From JAAFIP01 sp031390175 (lineage in GTDB: Bacteria > Pseudomonadota > Gammaproteobacteria > Burkholderiales > Burkholderiaceae_C), in assembly GCA_031390175.1 (NCBI GenBank), contig JANMTF010000128.1:1-6527 (forward strand): a stretch of DNA of 6,527 nt, given 5' to 3'. The notes under the pieces were generated by a model, which was not told the origin of the DNA, ran no database searches, and saw nothing but the letters and a program-made list of their open reading frames with translations. Position 1 is the stretch's first letter, and every line of letters begins with the position of its first letter. A program made the position numbers and the translations under genes. Below are positions 1-5,771 of this stretch, piece by piece.

Positions 1-222
1 CAACAAGCCCAGCTTGGCCTGCAGATCGAAGTGACTGGCCGACACCGTCAATGTGCCGTTCAGGCCGCTGCGGGTGAACTCCATGGTGTCGCTGAGCTTT
101 CCCTCCAACACGGTGCATTCCATGCCGAACCTGTGTTCGACATCCTCGGCCCATTGCTGCGCCACTTCGCGCACCTTTTTCAGTCCGAGCTTGTGTTCAC
201 GGTGGATGCGGATTTCGGGCAT
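1..222 (-). CDS. Polyhydroxyalkanoic acid system family protein, 3' end cut by window edge
   Basis: The first 74 residues are visible, reading MPEIRIHREHKLGLKKVREV and onward; the C-terminus lies beyond the left edge. The basic N-terminal segment (IHREHKLGLKKVRE, residues 5-18), the WAEDVEHRFGM stretch (about 24-34) and the later FTRSGLNGTLTVSASHFDL segment (about 49-67) are what I recall of the small PHA_gran_rgn family (polyhydroxyalkanoic acid system protein, roughly 90-100 residues). Members are thought to be associated with polyhydroxyalkanoate granules or their gene clusters, but their biochemical role is poorly defined. The ATG at 220-222 is preceded by GGAA with a 7-base spacer. The gene begins inside the last 26 bases of the upstream aminopeptidase gene, in another frame, so the two are probably co-transcribed and translationally coupled. 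The family call comes from memory of the pattern, without a profile search. Confidence 0.72.
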   Translation of the reverse strand, partial: MPEIRIHREHKLGLKKVREVAQQWAEDVEHRFGMECTVLEGKLSDTMEFTRSGLNGTLTVSASHFDLQAKLGLL

Positions 223-1306
223 TGTGCTGTTCCGTGGCGTGGGTTGGTCGGTGCGTGGCTTGCAGTGCGGCGCGACGCATGTCCTTGGGCAGGGCGGCCA
301 GCCGCTTGACTTCGGCGTAGAAGCGCTCGAAGTCGCGCCCCTGGGACGCGAACAGCCGCTCGAATTCGGGCACCAGGCCGTCGTAGGCCGCCTGGACCGC
401 CAATGAGGCGTTGTTGGCCTCTGCCATCCAGCCGTCGTATCCGGCAAAACCGCCCCAGGGCCCGGCCTTGAGCACGGCCTGTTCGGCGCGCATCGCCGCC
501 ATCAGCGCGACCTTTCGCTGGCGCTTGTCGGCGTCGCCCAAGTCGCTGCGGTACACGCCGTCCAGCGCTTCGCGGGTGCGCAGCGTCAGCGCCTTGAATT
601 CGGCTTGCCGCTGCAGCGCGGCCTCGTCCTGCCCGGAACGGCCCGTGGCGGCGCGCCAACGCTGAGCGCCAAGCCGCTCCACCGCCGTGGCAAAACTCTC
701 ATTGAACATTGTGTCGTCGATGGCATAGGCCACCTGGTGCGCCATCTCATGGAAGATGAGCCGCGCCAGCTGGTCTTCAGGCCATTGGATGAAGGTGCTC
801 AGCAGCGGGTCGCCGCCCAGCCAGTTGGTCCAGCCCAGGGTGGAGTAGGCCGGCACACCGTAGACCTTGACCTCCAATCCTTGCTCACGCAGCTGTTCTC
901 CCAAGGCCTGCGCCTGGCTTTGATCGAAGTAGCCGCGGTAGCCCACGCAGCCCATCGCCGGGAAGCACCAAGTCTGCAGTGTCAGCGACAGCTCAGGCGC
1001 CGCCACCACATTCCACACCACCGCCGGCCGACCCAATTCGACGAAAGCGCGGTAACTTTGGTTGTCCGGCAGCTTCAATTCGGTGATGGTGAAGTCGCGT
1101 ATTTTCTGTGTCAGCTGCAGGCGCTGGCGCAGTGCATCCGGCGTTGCGGCGTCGGCCAACCAATCGGGAACCGGTCGCGCGCGGCGCACCAGGTCCAGGT
1201 GTCCGCCCACCGATTGAGCGTAATAACCCGTCGTGCTGCAGCCGCTGGCCAGCAGCGAACCCATCAACGCCACCGCGGCGAACCCTGCGGCGCCGACTCG
1301 CCTCAT
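197..1306 (-). CDS. Predicted lipoprotein zinc aminopeptidase (COG4324 type)
   Basis: A protein of 369 residues with a lipoprotein signal: a basic MRR start, a hydrophobic stretch and LLASGC, with the acylated cysteine at residue 23, so it should be anchored in the envelope facing the periplasm. The zinc-binding motif HEMAH is at residues 186-190, followed by NES (202-204) and a second glutamate in FATAVE, as expected for a gluzincin-type metallopeptidase with the third ligand downstream. The WCFPAMGCVGYRGYF block (about 113-127) is typical of the predicted aminopeptidase family COG4324 (PF10023), and its two cysteines could form a disulfide. The natural substrate is unknown. Two in-frame ATGs exist, at 1312 and 1306. 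I chose 1306 because the AGGTG sequence upstream sits 7 bases from it but only 1 base from the other. The gene overlaps the following PHA-system gene by 26 bases. It is separated from the oxidoreductase gene by a repeat-rich gap, so it probably has its own promoter, which I could not locate. Confidence 0.85.
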   Translation of the reverse strand: MRRVGAAGFAAVALMGSLLASGCSTTGYYAQSVGGHLDLVRRARPVPDWLADAATPDALRQRLQLTQKIRDFTITELKLPDNQSYRAFVELGRPAVVWNVVAAPELSLTLQTWCFPAMGCVGYRGYFDQSQAQALGEQLREQGLEVKVYGVPAYSTLGWTNWLGGDPLLSTFIQWPEDQLARLIFHEMAHQVAYAIDDTMFNESFATAVERLGAQRWRAATGRSGQDEAALQRQAEFKALTLRTREALDGVYRSDLGDADKRQRKVALMAAMRAEQAVLKAGPWGGFAGYDGWMAEANNASLAVQAAYDGLVPEFERLFASQGRDFERFYAEVKRLAALPKDMRRAALQATHRPTHATEQHNARNPHPP

Positions 1307-1366
1307 GGCCATGCACCTGCGTGACGCGCGCGGCGGTGTTCGCCCCTGAGGCTGAGTGCCCGGCCG

Positions 1367-1390
1367 CCAGGTCCGCCATGGCGGGCCTGG
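1367..1390. repeat. 24-base near-perfect palindrome
   Basis: Two 12-base arms with no loop are centred on CCGCCATGGCGG (1373-1384), flanked by CCAGG on the left and CCTGG on the right. The single imperfect pair, T1372 against G1385, would still form a G-U wobble in RNA. It could be part of the repeat cluster or an operator for the aminopeptidase gene about 60 bases downstream on the minus strand. Nothing in the sequence decides between these. Confidence 0.55.
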
Positions 1391-1497
1391 ACGGCGCGCA
1401 GGCCGTCGGCCACGAGACGATGGCGGCCCGGCGGTTTCACCAGAGAACCTTCGGGCTGCGCCCTCCGGTATTCGCCCTTGGGGCTGAGACCGGACGT

Positions 1498-1520
1498 GAA
1501 ACCGTCCTGAGGACGGTTTC
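1498..1520. repeat. Perfect inverted repeat, 10-base arms
   Basis: GAAACCGTCC at 1498-1507 and GGACGGTTTC at 1511-1520 are exact reverse complements with a 3-base loop TGA. A strong hairpin would form in RNA from either strand. It lies about 80 bases past the oxidoreductase stop codon. No run of T follows on the minus strand, so it does not qualify as a standard intrinsic terminator. It may still protect the 3' end of the transcript. Confidence 0.65.
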
Positions 1521-1535
1521 GCGCCTGTCGAAGGA

Positions 1536-1554
1536 CTGCGGCCTCTGGCCGCAG
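1536..1554. repeat. Perfect inverted repeat, 8-base GC arms
   Basis: CTGCGGCC at 1536-1543 and GGCCGCAG at 1547-1554 pair exactly around a 3-base loop TCT. On the minus strand it starts about 45 bases past the oxidoreductase stop codon, so it is the first stable hairpin met by that transcript. It lacks a following T tract. Together with the hairpin at 1498-1520 it could weaken read-through into the aminopeptidase gene. Confidence 0.6.
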
Positions 1555-1598
1555 GCGGCCCGGCGCGCTTCCAGTGTGGGAGGTTGACACCGGATGTC

Positions 1599-3659
1599 TC
1601 ATGCCGCCTGCACCTCGACCAGGCAGTCGTAGAAGGTGGGCGCGCGCCCGATGTCGGTCAGGCGCTGGCTGGTCAGCTCATTGACGTTGCTGCCGGCCAC
1701 GCCGAACTTGCGCCACCACACCCCTAACCCATGAACCACGCCGACGCGGGCTCGGCCGTTGACTGCCGCCTTGCACAGGTAGCTGCCACGCTCGTTGAAC
1801 ACCCGCACCATGGCGCCATCGGCGATGCCGCGACCGGCCGCGTCATCGGCATGCATCTCCAGCAGCGGCTCGCCCTCGATGCTGCGCAGGCTCCTGACGT
1901 TGACAAAACTGGAGTTCAGGAAATTGCGCGCCGGCGGTGAAATCATGGCCAGCGGAAAGCGGCGCGCCAGCGCCGGTGCCGACTGCACGCCCTCGTACGG
2001 TGGCAAGTAGTCGGGTGCGCCCCAGCCCGGCACAATCACCTGGGCGCGCCCGTTAGGCGTCGGAAAACCGCCCTGTGCAAAAGGTGTGTCCGGCAGCGGC
2101 AACTTCACCCAACCCTGCTCGCCCAGCGCCTGGGCATCCACTCCGCGCAACGCCTGCACGGCCAATTGCTCGTCGCTGTCGGTAAAGCACGGCTCATCGA
2201 ATCCCATGCGCGCAGCCAGTTCGCGAAAAATCTGCGTGTTGGCTTTGGCCTGCCCCAACGGCGCGATGGCCGGCTCATTGGCCACCACATAGGTGTGGCC
2301 ATAGGAAATATGAACATCGCGGTGTTCCAGCTGGGTGGTGGCCGGCAACACGTAGTCGGCGTGGTCGGCGGTGTCGGTGAGAAAGTGCTCCAGCACCACG
2401 GTGAACAGGTCATCGCGCGCGAAGCCGGCCACCACCTTGGGCGACTCGGGCGCCACCGCCACCGGGTTGCTGTTGTAGACGATCAGCGCCTCGATGCGCG
2501 GGCCGAACTCGGGCGACGCCGCGCGCAGCAGATCATTGCCGATGGTGCTCATGTTGATGGTTCGCGGGCGGCGGCCAGCGAGCAGGTCCGGACGCTGCAA
2601 TTGCGCGTCATTCTTGAAGGCCTTGAACCAACCCGAGCTGGACAACAGCAGCCCGCCGCCGCGCTGGCGCCAGGCCCCAGTCAGGCACGGCAGCAAGGCG
2701 ATCAGTCGCACCGCATTGCCGCCGCCGCGCACACGCTGCATGCCGTAGTTCAAGCGGATGGCGGCGGGCGTTTTGTTCACCAGGCTCATACCGTAGTCAC
2801 GCGCCAGCGACGCAATTTGCGCAGCAGGCACACCACATACCAACTCAGCGCGCTCGCAGTCCCATGCCATGGCGCGCGCTTTGAGGTGGTCCCAGCCCAC
2901 GGTGTGCTGGGCAATGTAGTCATGGTCCAGCCAGTCGTGGATGATCAGCTCATGCATCACCGCCAGCGCCAATGCGGCATCGGTGCCGGGCAGAAGTTGA
3001 ATATGTTCGTGGCATTTATCGGCGGTCTCGGTCTTGCGTGGGTCGATGCAAACAAGCTTGGCCCCTGCGCGCTTGGCCTCTTGCGCGTAGTGCCAAAAAT
3101 GCAGGTTGCTGGTGATGCTGTTACTGCCCCAAATGATGATGAGCTTGCTTTGCGCAAAAAACTCCACTTTCATGCCCACCTTGCCGCCCAAGGTCTGATT
3201 CATCCCTTCACCGCCAGCCGACGAGCAGATGGTGCGTTCTAAGAAAGACGCACCCAGCTTGTGCCAAAACCGCGCCGCCATGCCCTCGGCCTGAACCAAG
3301 CCCATAGTGCCCGCATAGCTGTAGGGCTGGATGGCCTGCGGGTCGCGTGCGGCGATGGCTTTGAGGCGCGCCGCAATATCGTCCAAGGCCGCGTCCCAGC
3401 CCACTGGCGCAAACTGCCCACTGCCCTTGGGCCCCACACGCTTGAGCGGCTGCAAGATACGCTCGGGATGGTAGGTGCGTTCTGTGTATTTGGAGACTTT
3501 GGCGCACAAGGTGCCATGCGTCTGAGGATGCGCAGGGTTGCCATGCACTTTGATGGCAATGCCATCCTGCACATCCGTGATGAATGCACAGGTGTCGGGG
3601 CAGTCGTGTGGGCAGGCACCGCGCACATGGGTGATGGGTTGGTCGATAACTGTTTGCAT
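1599..3659 (-). CDS. Molybdopterin-dependent oxidoreductase with one [4Fe-4S] cluster
   Basis: A 686-residue member of the DMSO reductase/formate dehydrogenase superfamily (BisC, COG0243). The N-terminus carries the cluster motif C16-x3-C20-x3-C24-x27-C52 followed by K54. Cys145 in RTICSSAGG sits where this superfamily places its molybdenum ligand, which would favour formate dehydrogenase- or nitrate reductase-like chemistry over serine-type enzymes. Cofactor-binding signatures include WGSN (177-180), LLPGTDAALALA (222-233), YNSNPV (395-400) and TDTADHADYVLPATTQLE (428-445). The C-terminal dinucleotide-binding domain runs from about 570 to 683. There is no twin-arginine signal, so the enzyme should be cytoplasmic. 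The size resembles orphan single-subunit relatives such as Bacillus YoaE. No electron-transfer partner gene is adjacent, and the substrate cannot be read from sequence. The ATG directly abuts the TAA of the deacetylase gene, with GGAG 6 bases upstream inside that gene's last codons. Confidence 0.9.
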   Translation of the reverse strand: MQTVIDQPITHVRGACPHDCPDTCAFITDVQDGIAIKVHGNPAHPQTHGTLCAKVSKYTERTYHPERILQPLKRVGPKGSGQFAPVGWDAALDDIAARLKAIAARDPQAIQPYSYAGTMGLVQAEGMAARFWHKLGASFLERTICSSAGGEGMNQTLGGKVGMKVEFFAQSKLIIIWGSNSITSNLHFWHYAQEAKRAGAKLVCIDPRKTETADKCHEHIQLLPGTDAALALAVMHELIIHDWLDHDYIAQHTVGWDHLKARAMAWDCERAELVCGVPAAQIASLARDYGMSLVNKTPAAIRLNYGMQRVRGGGNAVRLIALLPCLTGAWRQRGGGLLLSSSGWFKAFKNDAQLQRPDLLAGRRPRTINMSTIGNDLLRAASPEFGPRIEALIVYNSNPVAVAPESPKVVAGFARDDLFTVVLEHFLTDTADHADYVLPATTQLEHRDVHISYGHTYVVANEPAIAPLGQAKANTQIFRELAARMGFDEPCFTDSDEQLAVQALRGVDAQALGEQGWVKLPLPDTPFAQGGFPTPNGRAQVIVPGWGAPDYLPPYEGVQSAPALARRFPLAMISPPARNFLNSSFVNVRSLRSIEGEPLLEMHADDAAGRGIADGAMVRVFNERGSYLCKAAVNGRARVGVVHGLGVWWRKFGVAGSNVNELTSQRLTDIGRAPTFYDCLVEVQAA

Positions 3660-4814
3660 TTACAGCTCCGTGACTTGCGCTAAGCGTTGCATAAACTGCT
3701 CGCAGCGCGCGAGCTGCTCCAGGCTGACAAACTCATCGGGCTGGTGCGCTTGGTTGATGCTGCCGGGGCCGCACACCACGGTGGGAATACCGGCGTTTTT
3801 AAATAGTCCGGCCTCGGTGCCAAAGGCCACCAGGGTCGTGGTGCTTTCGCTGCTCAGGCGCTGGGCCAGTTGGGTGATGGCGTCCTTGGCTGAACCTAAA
3901 AAACTCGGCACTGCGCAGATCGGCTCAAAGCTAAAGCCCGCCTCGGGCGCTACCTTTTGCATCGCTGCTTGCGCGATACTTGATTGGGCTAGCACCTGTT
4001 TTTGCATAGAAGCTACGTCTGCGGTGGGCAAATCCCGAAACTCATAGTGGAACCATGCATCGCGCGGCACCACGTTGTCGGCAATACCGCCCTGGAACTG
4101 CCCTACGCTGGCGGTGCTGAAGGGCACGTCAAAGCCTTCGTACCGGGGCTCATGGGCCTTCATGTCGTCCGCCATACCGCGAATATGGGTGATCAACCTG
4201 GCCGCCTCTTCAATCGCGTTCACCGACAGCGGCGTAAGCGATGAATGCGCCTCTTTGCCGCGCACGCAGCAGCGCCAGCGGTACACGCCTTTGTGCGCAA
4301 TCGCGGGCACCATATTCGTCGGCTCGCCGACGATGCAGGCCACGGGTTGGATGCCAGCGTTTTTCATGTCGGCGATCAACTCTTTCACGCCAAAGCAGCC
4401 TACCTCTTCGTCATAGCTCAGCGCCAAGTGGATGGCAAAGGGTGCGCTGCTGTGCGCAAACGCCTCGGCATGCGCCAGCGCGGTGCCGATAAAGCCCTTC
4501 ATGTCGGCACTGCCGCGCCCGAAGAGCCTGCCGTCTTTCACCAGGCCGCCCAAGGGATCGACGCTCCAGTCCTGCCCGTCCCACGGCACGGTGTCGGTGT
4601 GGCCGCTCAAGATAATGCCAGCAGACTTTTGGTCACCTAGCGTGGCAAACAAATTGGCCTTGGTTTTATCCGCGTTATAGGTCAAGCGGCTCGTCACGCC
4701 GATTTTGAGCAGCCTGGCCTGCACTAGATGGATCAGCTCCAGATTGGAGTTGCGGCTAACGGTGTTGATGCGAACCAGGTCTTGGATCAAACCGAGTGTG
4801 GGTAAAGAGATCAT
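3660..4814 (-). CDS. argE: ArgE-type acetylornithine deacetylase, M20 family
   Basis: A 384-residue M20 metallohydrolase, close to the usual ArgE length. Metal and catalytic residues are all visible: H72 and D74 in SGHTDTVP, D104 in FGRGSADMKG (bridging ligand), the catalytic pair E136-E137 in SYDEEVG, E164 in VGEPT and H357 in AHQPDEF. H190 in GKEAHSS marks the dimerisation lid domain. ArgE hydrolyses N2-acetyl-L-ornithine to ornithine and acetate in the cytoplasm. Many betaproteobacteria instead recycle the acetyl group with ArgJ, so this copy could act on other N-acyl amino acids. The ATG is 12 bases after the mqsA stop and in the same frame, and I see no good Shine-Dalgarno sequence before it. 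Together these suggest dependence on translation arriving from mqsA. The oxidoreductase gene follows with no gap. The subfamily is well supported; the exact substrate is not. Confidence 0.88.
   Translation of the reverse strand: MISLPTLGLIQDLVRINTVSRNSNLELIHLVQARLLKIGVTSRLTYNADKTKANLFATLGDQKSAGIILSGHTDTVPWDGQDWSVDPLGGLVKDGRLFGRGSADMKGFIGTALAHAEAFAHSSAPFAIHLALSYDEEVGCFGVKELIADMKNAGIQPVACIVGEPTNMVPAIAHKGVYRWRCCVRGKEAHSSLTPLSVNAIEEAARLITHIRGMADDMKAHEPRYEGFDVPFSTASVGQFQGGIADNVVPRDAWFHYEFRDLPTADVASMQKQVLAQSSIAQAAMQKVAPEAGFSFEPICAVPSFLGSAKDAITQLAQRLSSESTTTLVAFGTEAGLFKNAGIPTVVCGPGSINQAHQPDEFVSLEQLARCEQFMQRLAQVTEL
3666..3669 (-). promoter_or_regulatory. Ribosome binding site of the oxidoreductase gene
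   Basis: GGAG on the minus strand, 6 bases before the ATG at 3657-3659. It lies inside the final codons GAG CTG TAA of the upstream deacetylase gene, so ribosomes ending that gene stop on the start region of the next one. This supports translational coupling. Confidence 0.7.
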
Positions 4815-4826
4815 GCGATATCGTGT

Positions 4827-5228
4827 CTATGCCATTCTCACTTCACTCAGCAGATCAGGGTGGCGATCCAAGATCTTGAGCAACTTAACCAGTGCGAGCG
4901 GTGGTTTGGTGTTACCGTTCTCATACCTTGAGAACGCATTCACACCGCCACCAAAAATTTCGGCCGCTTGGCGTTGATCGAGATCAAGTTTTTTGCGGAC
5001 TTTGGTGATGTATTCAGGATCGACATAGGCTGCGTTAACTTGCCTCTGGAATAGCTTGATCAGTTCTGCATAGCGGTCACCGTTTTCACGGTCTAGCAAA
5101 ACTTCACCGCAGGCAGCACAAAAATCACCCGTGACACCGGGGATCGTAGCGGCTTCGCCTTTGTAGATATAAGGTGTATCGCGGGTGGCGTGTACCAGTT
5201 CGGTAGCTCCGCAGCAGGGGCATTTCAT
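4827..5228 (-). CDS. mqsA: Antitoxin and transcriptional repressor MqsA
   Basis: A 133-residue protein with the two-domain plan of E. coli MqsA (131 residues). The N-terminal zinc site is C3, C6, C37 and C40, at the same positions as in E. coli; an extra cysteine occurs at 5. The C-terminal helix-turn-helix contains KVRKKLDLDQRQAAEIFGGG and NAFSRYE, keeping N97 and R101, which in E. coli MqsA contact DNA. The N-terminal domain binds and neutralises the MqsR ribonuclease, and the C-terminal domain represses the mqsRA promoter. It follows mqsR with a 2-base gap, the toxin-first order usual for this system. AAGGAG lies 8 bases before its ATG, a much stronger signal than any before the toxin gene. 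It is followed after 12 bases by the deacetylase gene. Identification is by direct residue comparison from memory and is firm. Confidence 0.95.
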   Translation of the reverse strand: MKCPCCGATELVHATRDTPYIYKGEAATIPGVTGDFCAACGEVLLDRENGDRYAELIKLFQRQVNAAYVDPEYITKVRKKLDLDQRQAAEIFGGGVNAFSRYENGNTKPPLALVKLLKILDRHPDLLSEVRMA

Positions 5229-5230
5229 GG

Positions 5231-5533
5231 TTACAGCTCCTTGAAGGAAACGATCAGCACATCATCAATGACGGTCAACTTCAAGTACACATCGGCACTT
5301 GTCGTTGTTTTGGCGTGGTACACATCTTGCCAAATCTTGTGGTCAGCATGGGTGGTCATGCTCTTGTAGAAGTTGTCTGGCGTAAGTGACATGACGACCG
5401 CGCACATGCCGTCGAGATTACCAATACCAAGCTCAAGAGCCTCCTCAAATGCACTTGCAGTAGCGTTGACTTTGCCCAGCCCAATCAAGGCTTTGACAAC
5501 GGTTAACTTGCAATGCGGCACGCTTTTTTCCAT
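5231..5533 (-). CDS. mqsR: mRNA interferase toxin MqsR
   Basis: A 100-residue protein matching E. coli MqsR (98 residues) along its length: MEK..PH at the start, LDGMCAVV, DNFYKSMTTHADHKIWQDVY in two parts, and VYLKLTVIDDVLIVSFKE at the end. The catalytic residues that in E. coli are K56, Q68 and Y81 correspond to K57, Q69 and Y83 here, so the toxin looks intact. MqsR folds like RelE and cuts mRNA, mainly at GCU, independently of the ribosome; it is linked to stress tolerance and persister formation. The ATG at 5531-5533 matches the E. coli start exactly, yet the bases before it (TTAAAATTTAAAAGCT) contain no Shine-Dalgarno sequence. The gene is first in a minus-strand series with mqsA, the deacetylase and the oxidoreductase. 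Its GC content is visibly lower than that of the oxidoreductase gene. Confidence 0.95.
   Translation of the reverse strand: MEKSVPHCKLTVVKALIGLGKVNATASAFEEALELGIGNLDGMCAVVMSLTPDNFYKSMTTHADHKIWQDVYHAKTTTSADVYLKLTVIDDVLIVSFKEL
5237..5242 (-). promoter_or_regulatory. Strong ribosome binding site of mqsA
   Basis: AAGGAG on the minus strand, 8 bases before the mqsA ATG (5226-5228), embedded in the last codons of mqsR. It explains how the antitoxin can be made in excess over the toxin from one mRNA. Confidence 0.75.
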
Positions 5534-5540
5534 AGCTTTT

Positions 5541-5556
5541 AAATTTTAACCTAGTT
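5541..5556 (-). promoter_or_regulatory. Possible mqsR promoter -10 element and MqsA operator
   Basis: On the minus strand TAAAAT (5543-5548) matches five of six bases of a -10 box, 9 bases before the mqsR ATG, which would give a nearly leaderless transcript. No convincing -35 box is found at normal spacing. The overlapping sequence AACCTAGTT (plus strand, 5548-5556) resembles the AACCT..AGGTT dyad bound by MqsA in E. coli, but the second half lacks one G and the usual spacer is absent. Treat both readings as tentative. Confidence 0.28.
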
Positions 5557-5591
5557 GGTGTGGTTGCTCCATCAAACCGCCCAATTCTCCC

Positions 5592-5608
5592 ATTGCAGCG
5601 CATGCAAT
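5592..5608. promoter_or_regulatory. 17-base dyad, possible operator
   Basis: ATTGCA (5592-5597) and TGCAAT (5603-5608) are exact inverted repeats around GCGCA. The dyad lies about 60 bases upstream of the mqsR start in the divergent region and could be a binding site for a dimeric regulator of either flanking gene. It does not look like the MqsA site. Confidence 0.35.
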
Positions 5609-5665
5609 CTCCTAAGCTGAATCGCTTGGATTGAAGCCAACCTCTACCAAACACACATCCACACA

Positions 5666-5684
5666 TTTGTGAAGCAAACACAAA
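5666..5684. promoter_or_regulatory. 19-base dyad, possible operator
   Basis: TTTGTG (5666-5671) and CACAAA (5679-5684) are exact inverted repeats with a 7-base spacer, inside a CA-rich stretch (about 5647-5690). The interrupted dyad contains a T-N11-A pattern of the sort LysR-type regulators bind. It lies about 40 bases upstream of the tentative promoter of the plus-strand amidohydrolase. No regulator gene is present in the window. Confidence 0.35.
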
Positions 5685-5721
5685 CACACGGCACGGGTTT
5701 TCCCTAGGCTTTCTACCGCTT

Positions 5722-5749
5722 TTGTGACCGCCATTTGCAGCTCAATAAA
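5722..5749 (+). promoter_or_regulatory. Tentative promoter of the M20 amidohydrolase gene
   Basis: TTGTGA (5722-5727) and AATAAA (5744-5749), 16 bases apart, each match four of six bases of the sigma-70 consensus. The start codon follows about 40 bases later. TACACT at 5761-5766 is an alternative -10 box, paired with TTGCAG at a long spacing. The choice is uncertain. Confidence 0.28.
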
Positions 5750-5771
5750 CCTTGCCCGGCTACACTATGCC

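Larger units (their letters stand above)
1339..1554. repeat. Cluster of REP-like repeats and hairpins between genes
   Basis: The gap between the aminopeptidase and oxidoreductase genes is filled with short structured repeats. An 18-base sequence occurs twice in direct orientation, at 1339-1356 and 1471-1488 (TTCGCCC then GGCTGAG, two mismatches between copies). The second copy is framed by TCCGGT (1464-1469) and its complement ACCGGA (1489-1494). CCTGTCGAAGG at 1524-1534 and the TTCGCCC..GAG blocks resemble halves of the extragenic palindromic repeat with a CCTTCGACAGG core that I recall as common in betaproteobacterial genomes. CGGTTTCAC (1432-1440) is also inverted at 1496-1504. I see no believable protein here. 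A repetitive extragenic element, or several decayed copies of one, is the best reading. It may affect mRNA stability or termination of the oxidoreductase transcript, but this is inferred. Confidence 0.6.

Noticed and set aside
1307..1312. Alternative aminopeptidase start two codons upstream.
   Set aside because: AGGTG would be only 1 base from this ATG, against 7 for the ATG at 1306. The difference is only two residues, so it remains possible.
605..1324. A 239-codon open frame on the plus strand opposite the aminopeptidase gene.
   Set aside because: It is antisense to a gene with a lipoprotein signal and HExxH motif, and its own product is Gln/Arg/His-rich without motifs.
1498..1554. Intrinsic terminator after the oxidoreductase gene.
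   Set aside because: The hairpins are strong but neither is followed by a T tract on the minus strand, so they were recorded as inverted repeats instead.
1303..1602. A 99-codon open frame on the minus strand whose ATG overlaps the oxidoreductase stop (ATGA).
   Set aside because: The frame runs through the repeat cluster, its product is rich in Arg, Gly, Ala and Pro with no recognisable domain, and it overlaps the aminopeptidase start. It looks like a by-product of GC-rich repeats.
2166..3242. A 358-codon open frame on the plus strand opposite the oxidoreductase gene.
   Set aside because: The opposite strand encodes a clear, full-length molybdopterin enzyme. Long antisense frames are expected in GC-rich genes, and this one resembles no family.
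5445..5687. An 80-codon frame on the minus strand overlapping the start of mqsR.
   Set aside because: It conflicts with the well-supported mqsR frame and has no motif.
5647..5695. CA-rich stretch resembling a tandem repeat or small array.
   Set aside because: The CACA and AAACAC blocks are irregular with no fixed unit or spacer, so it is low-complexity DNA and neither CRISPR nor a true tandem repeat.
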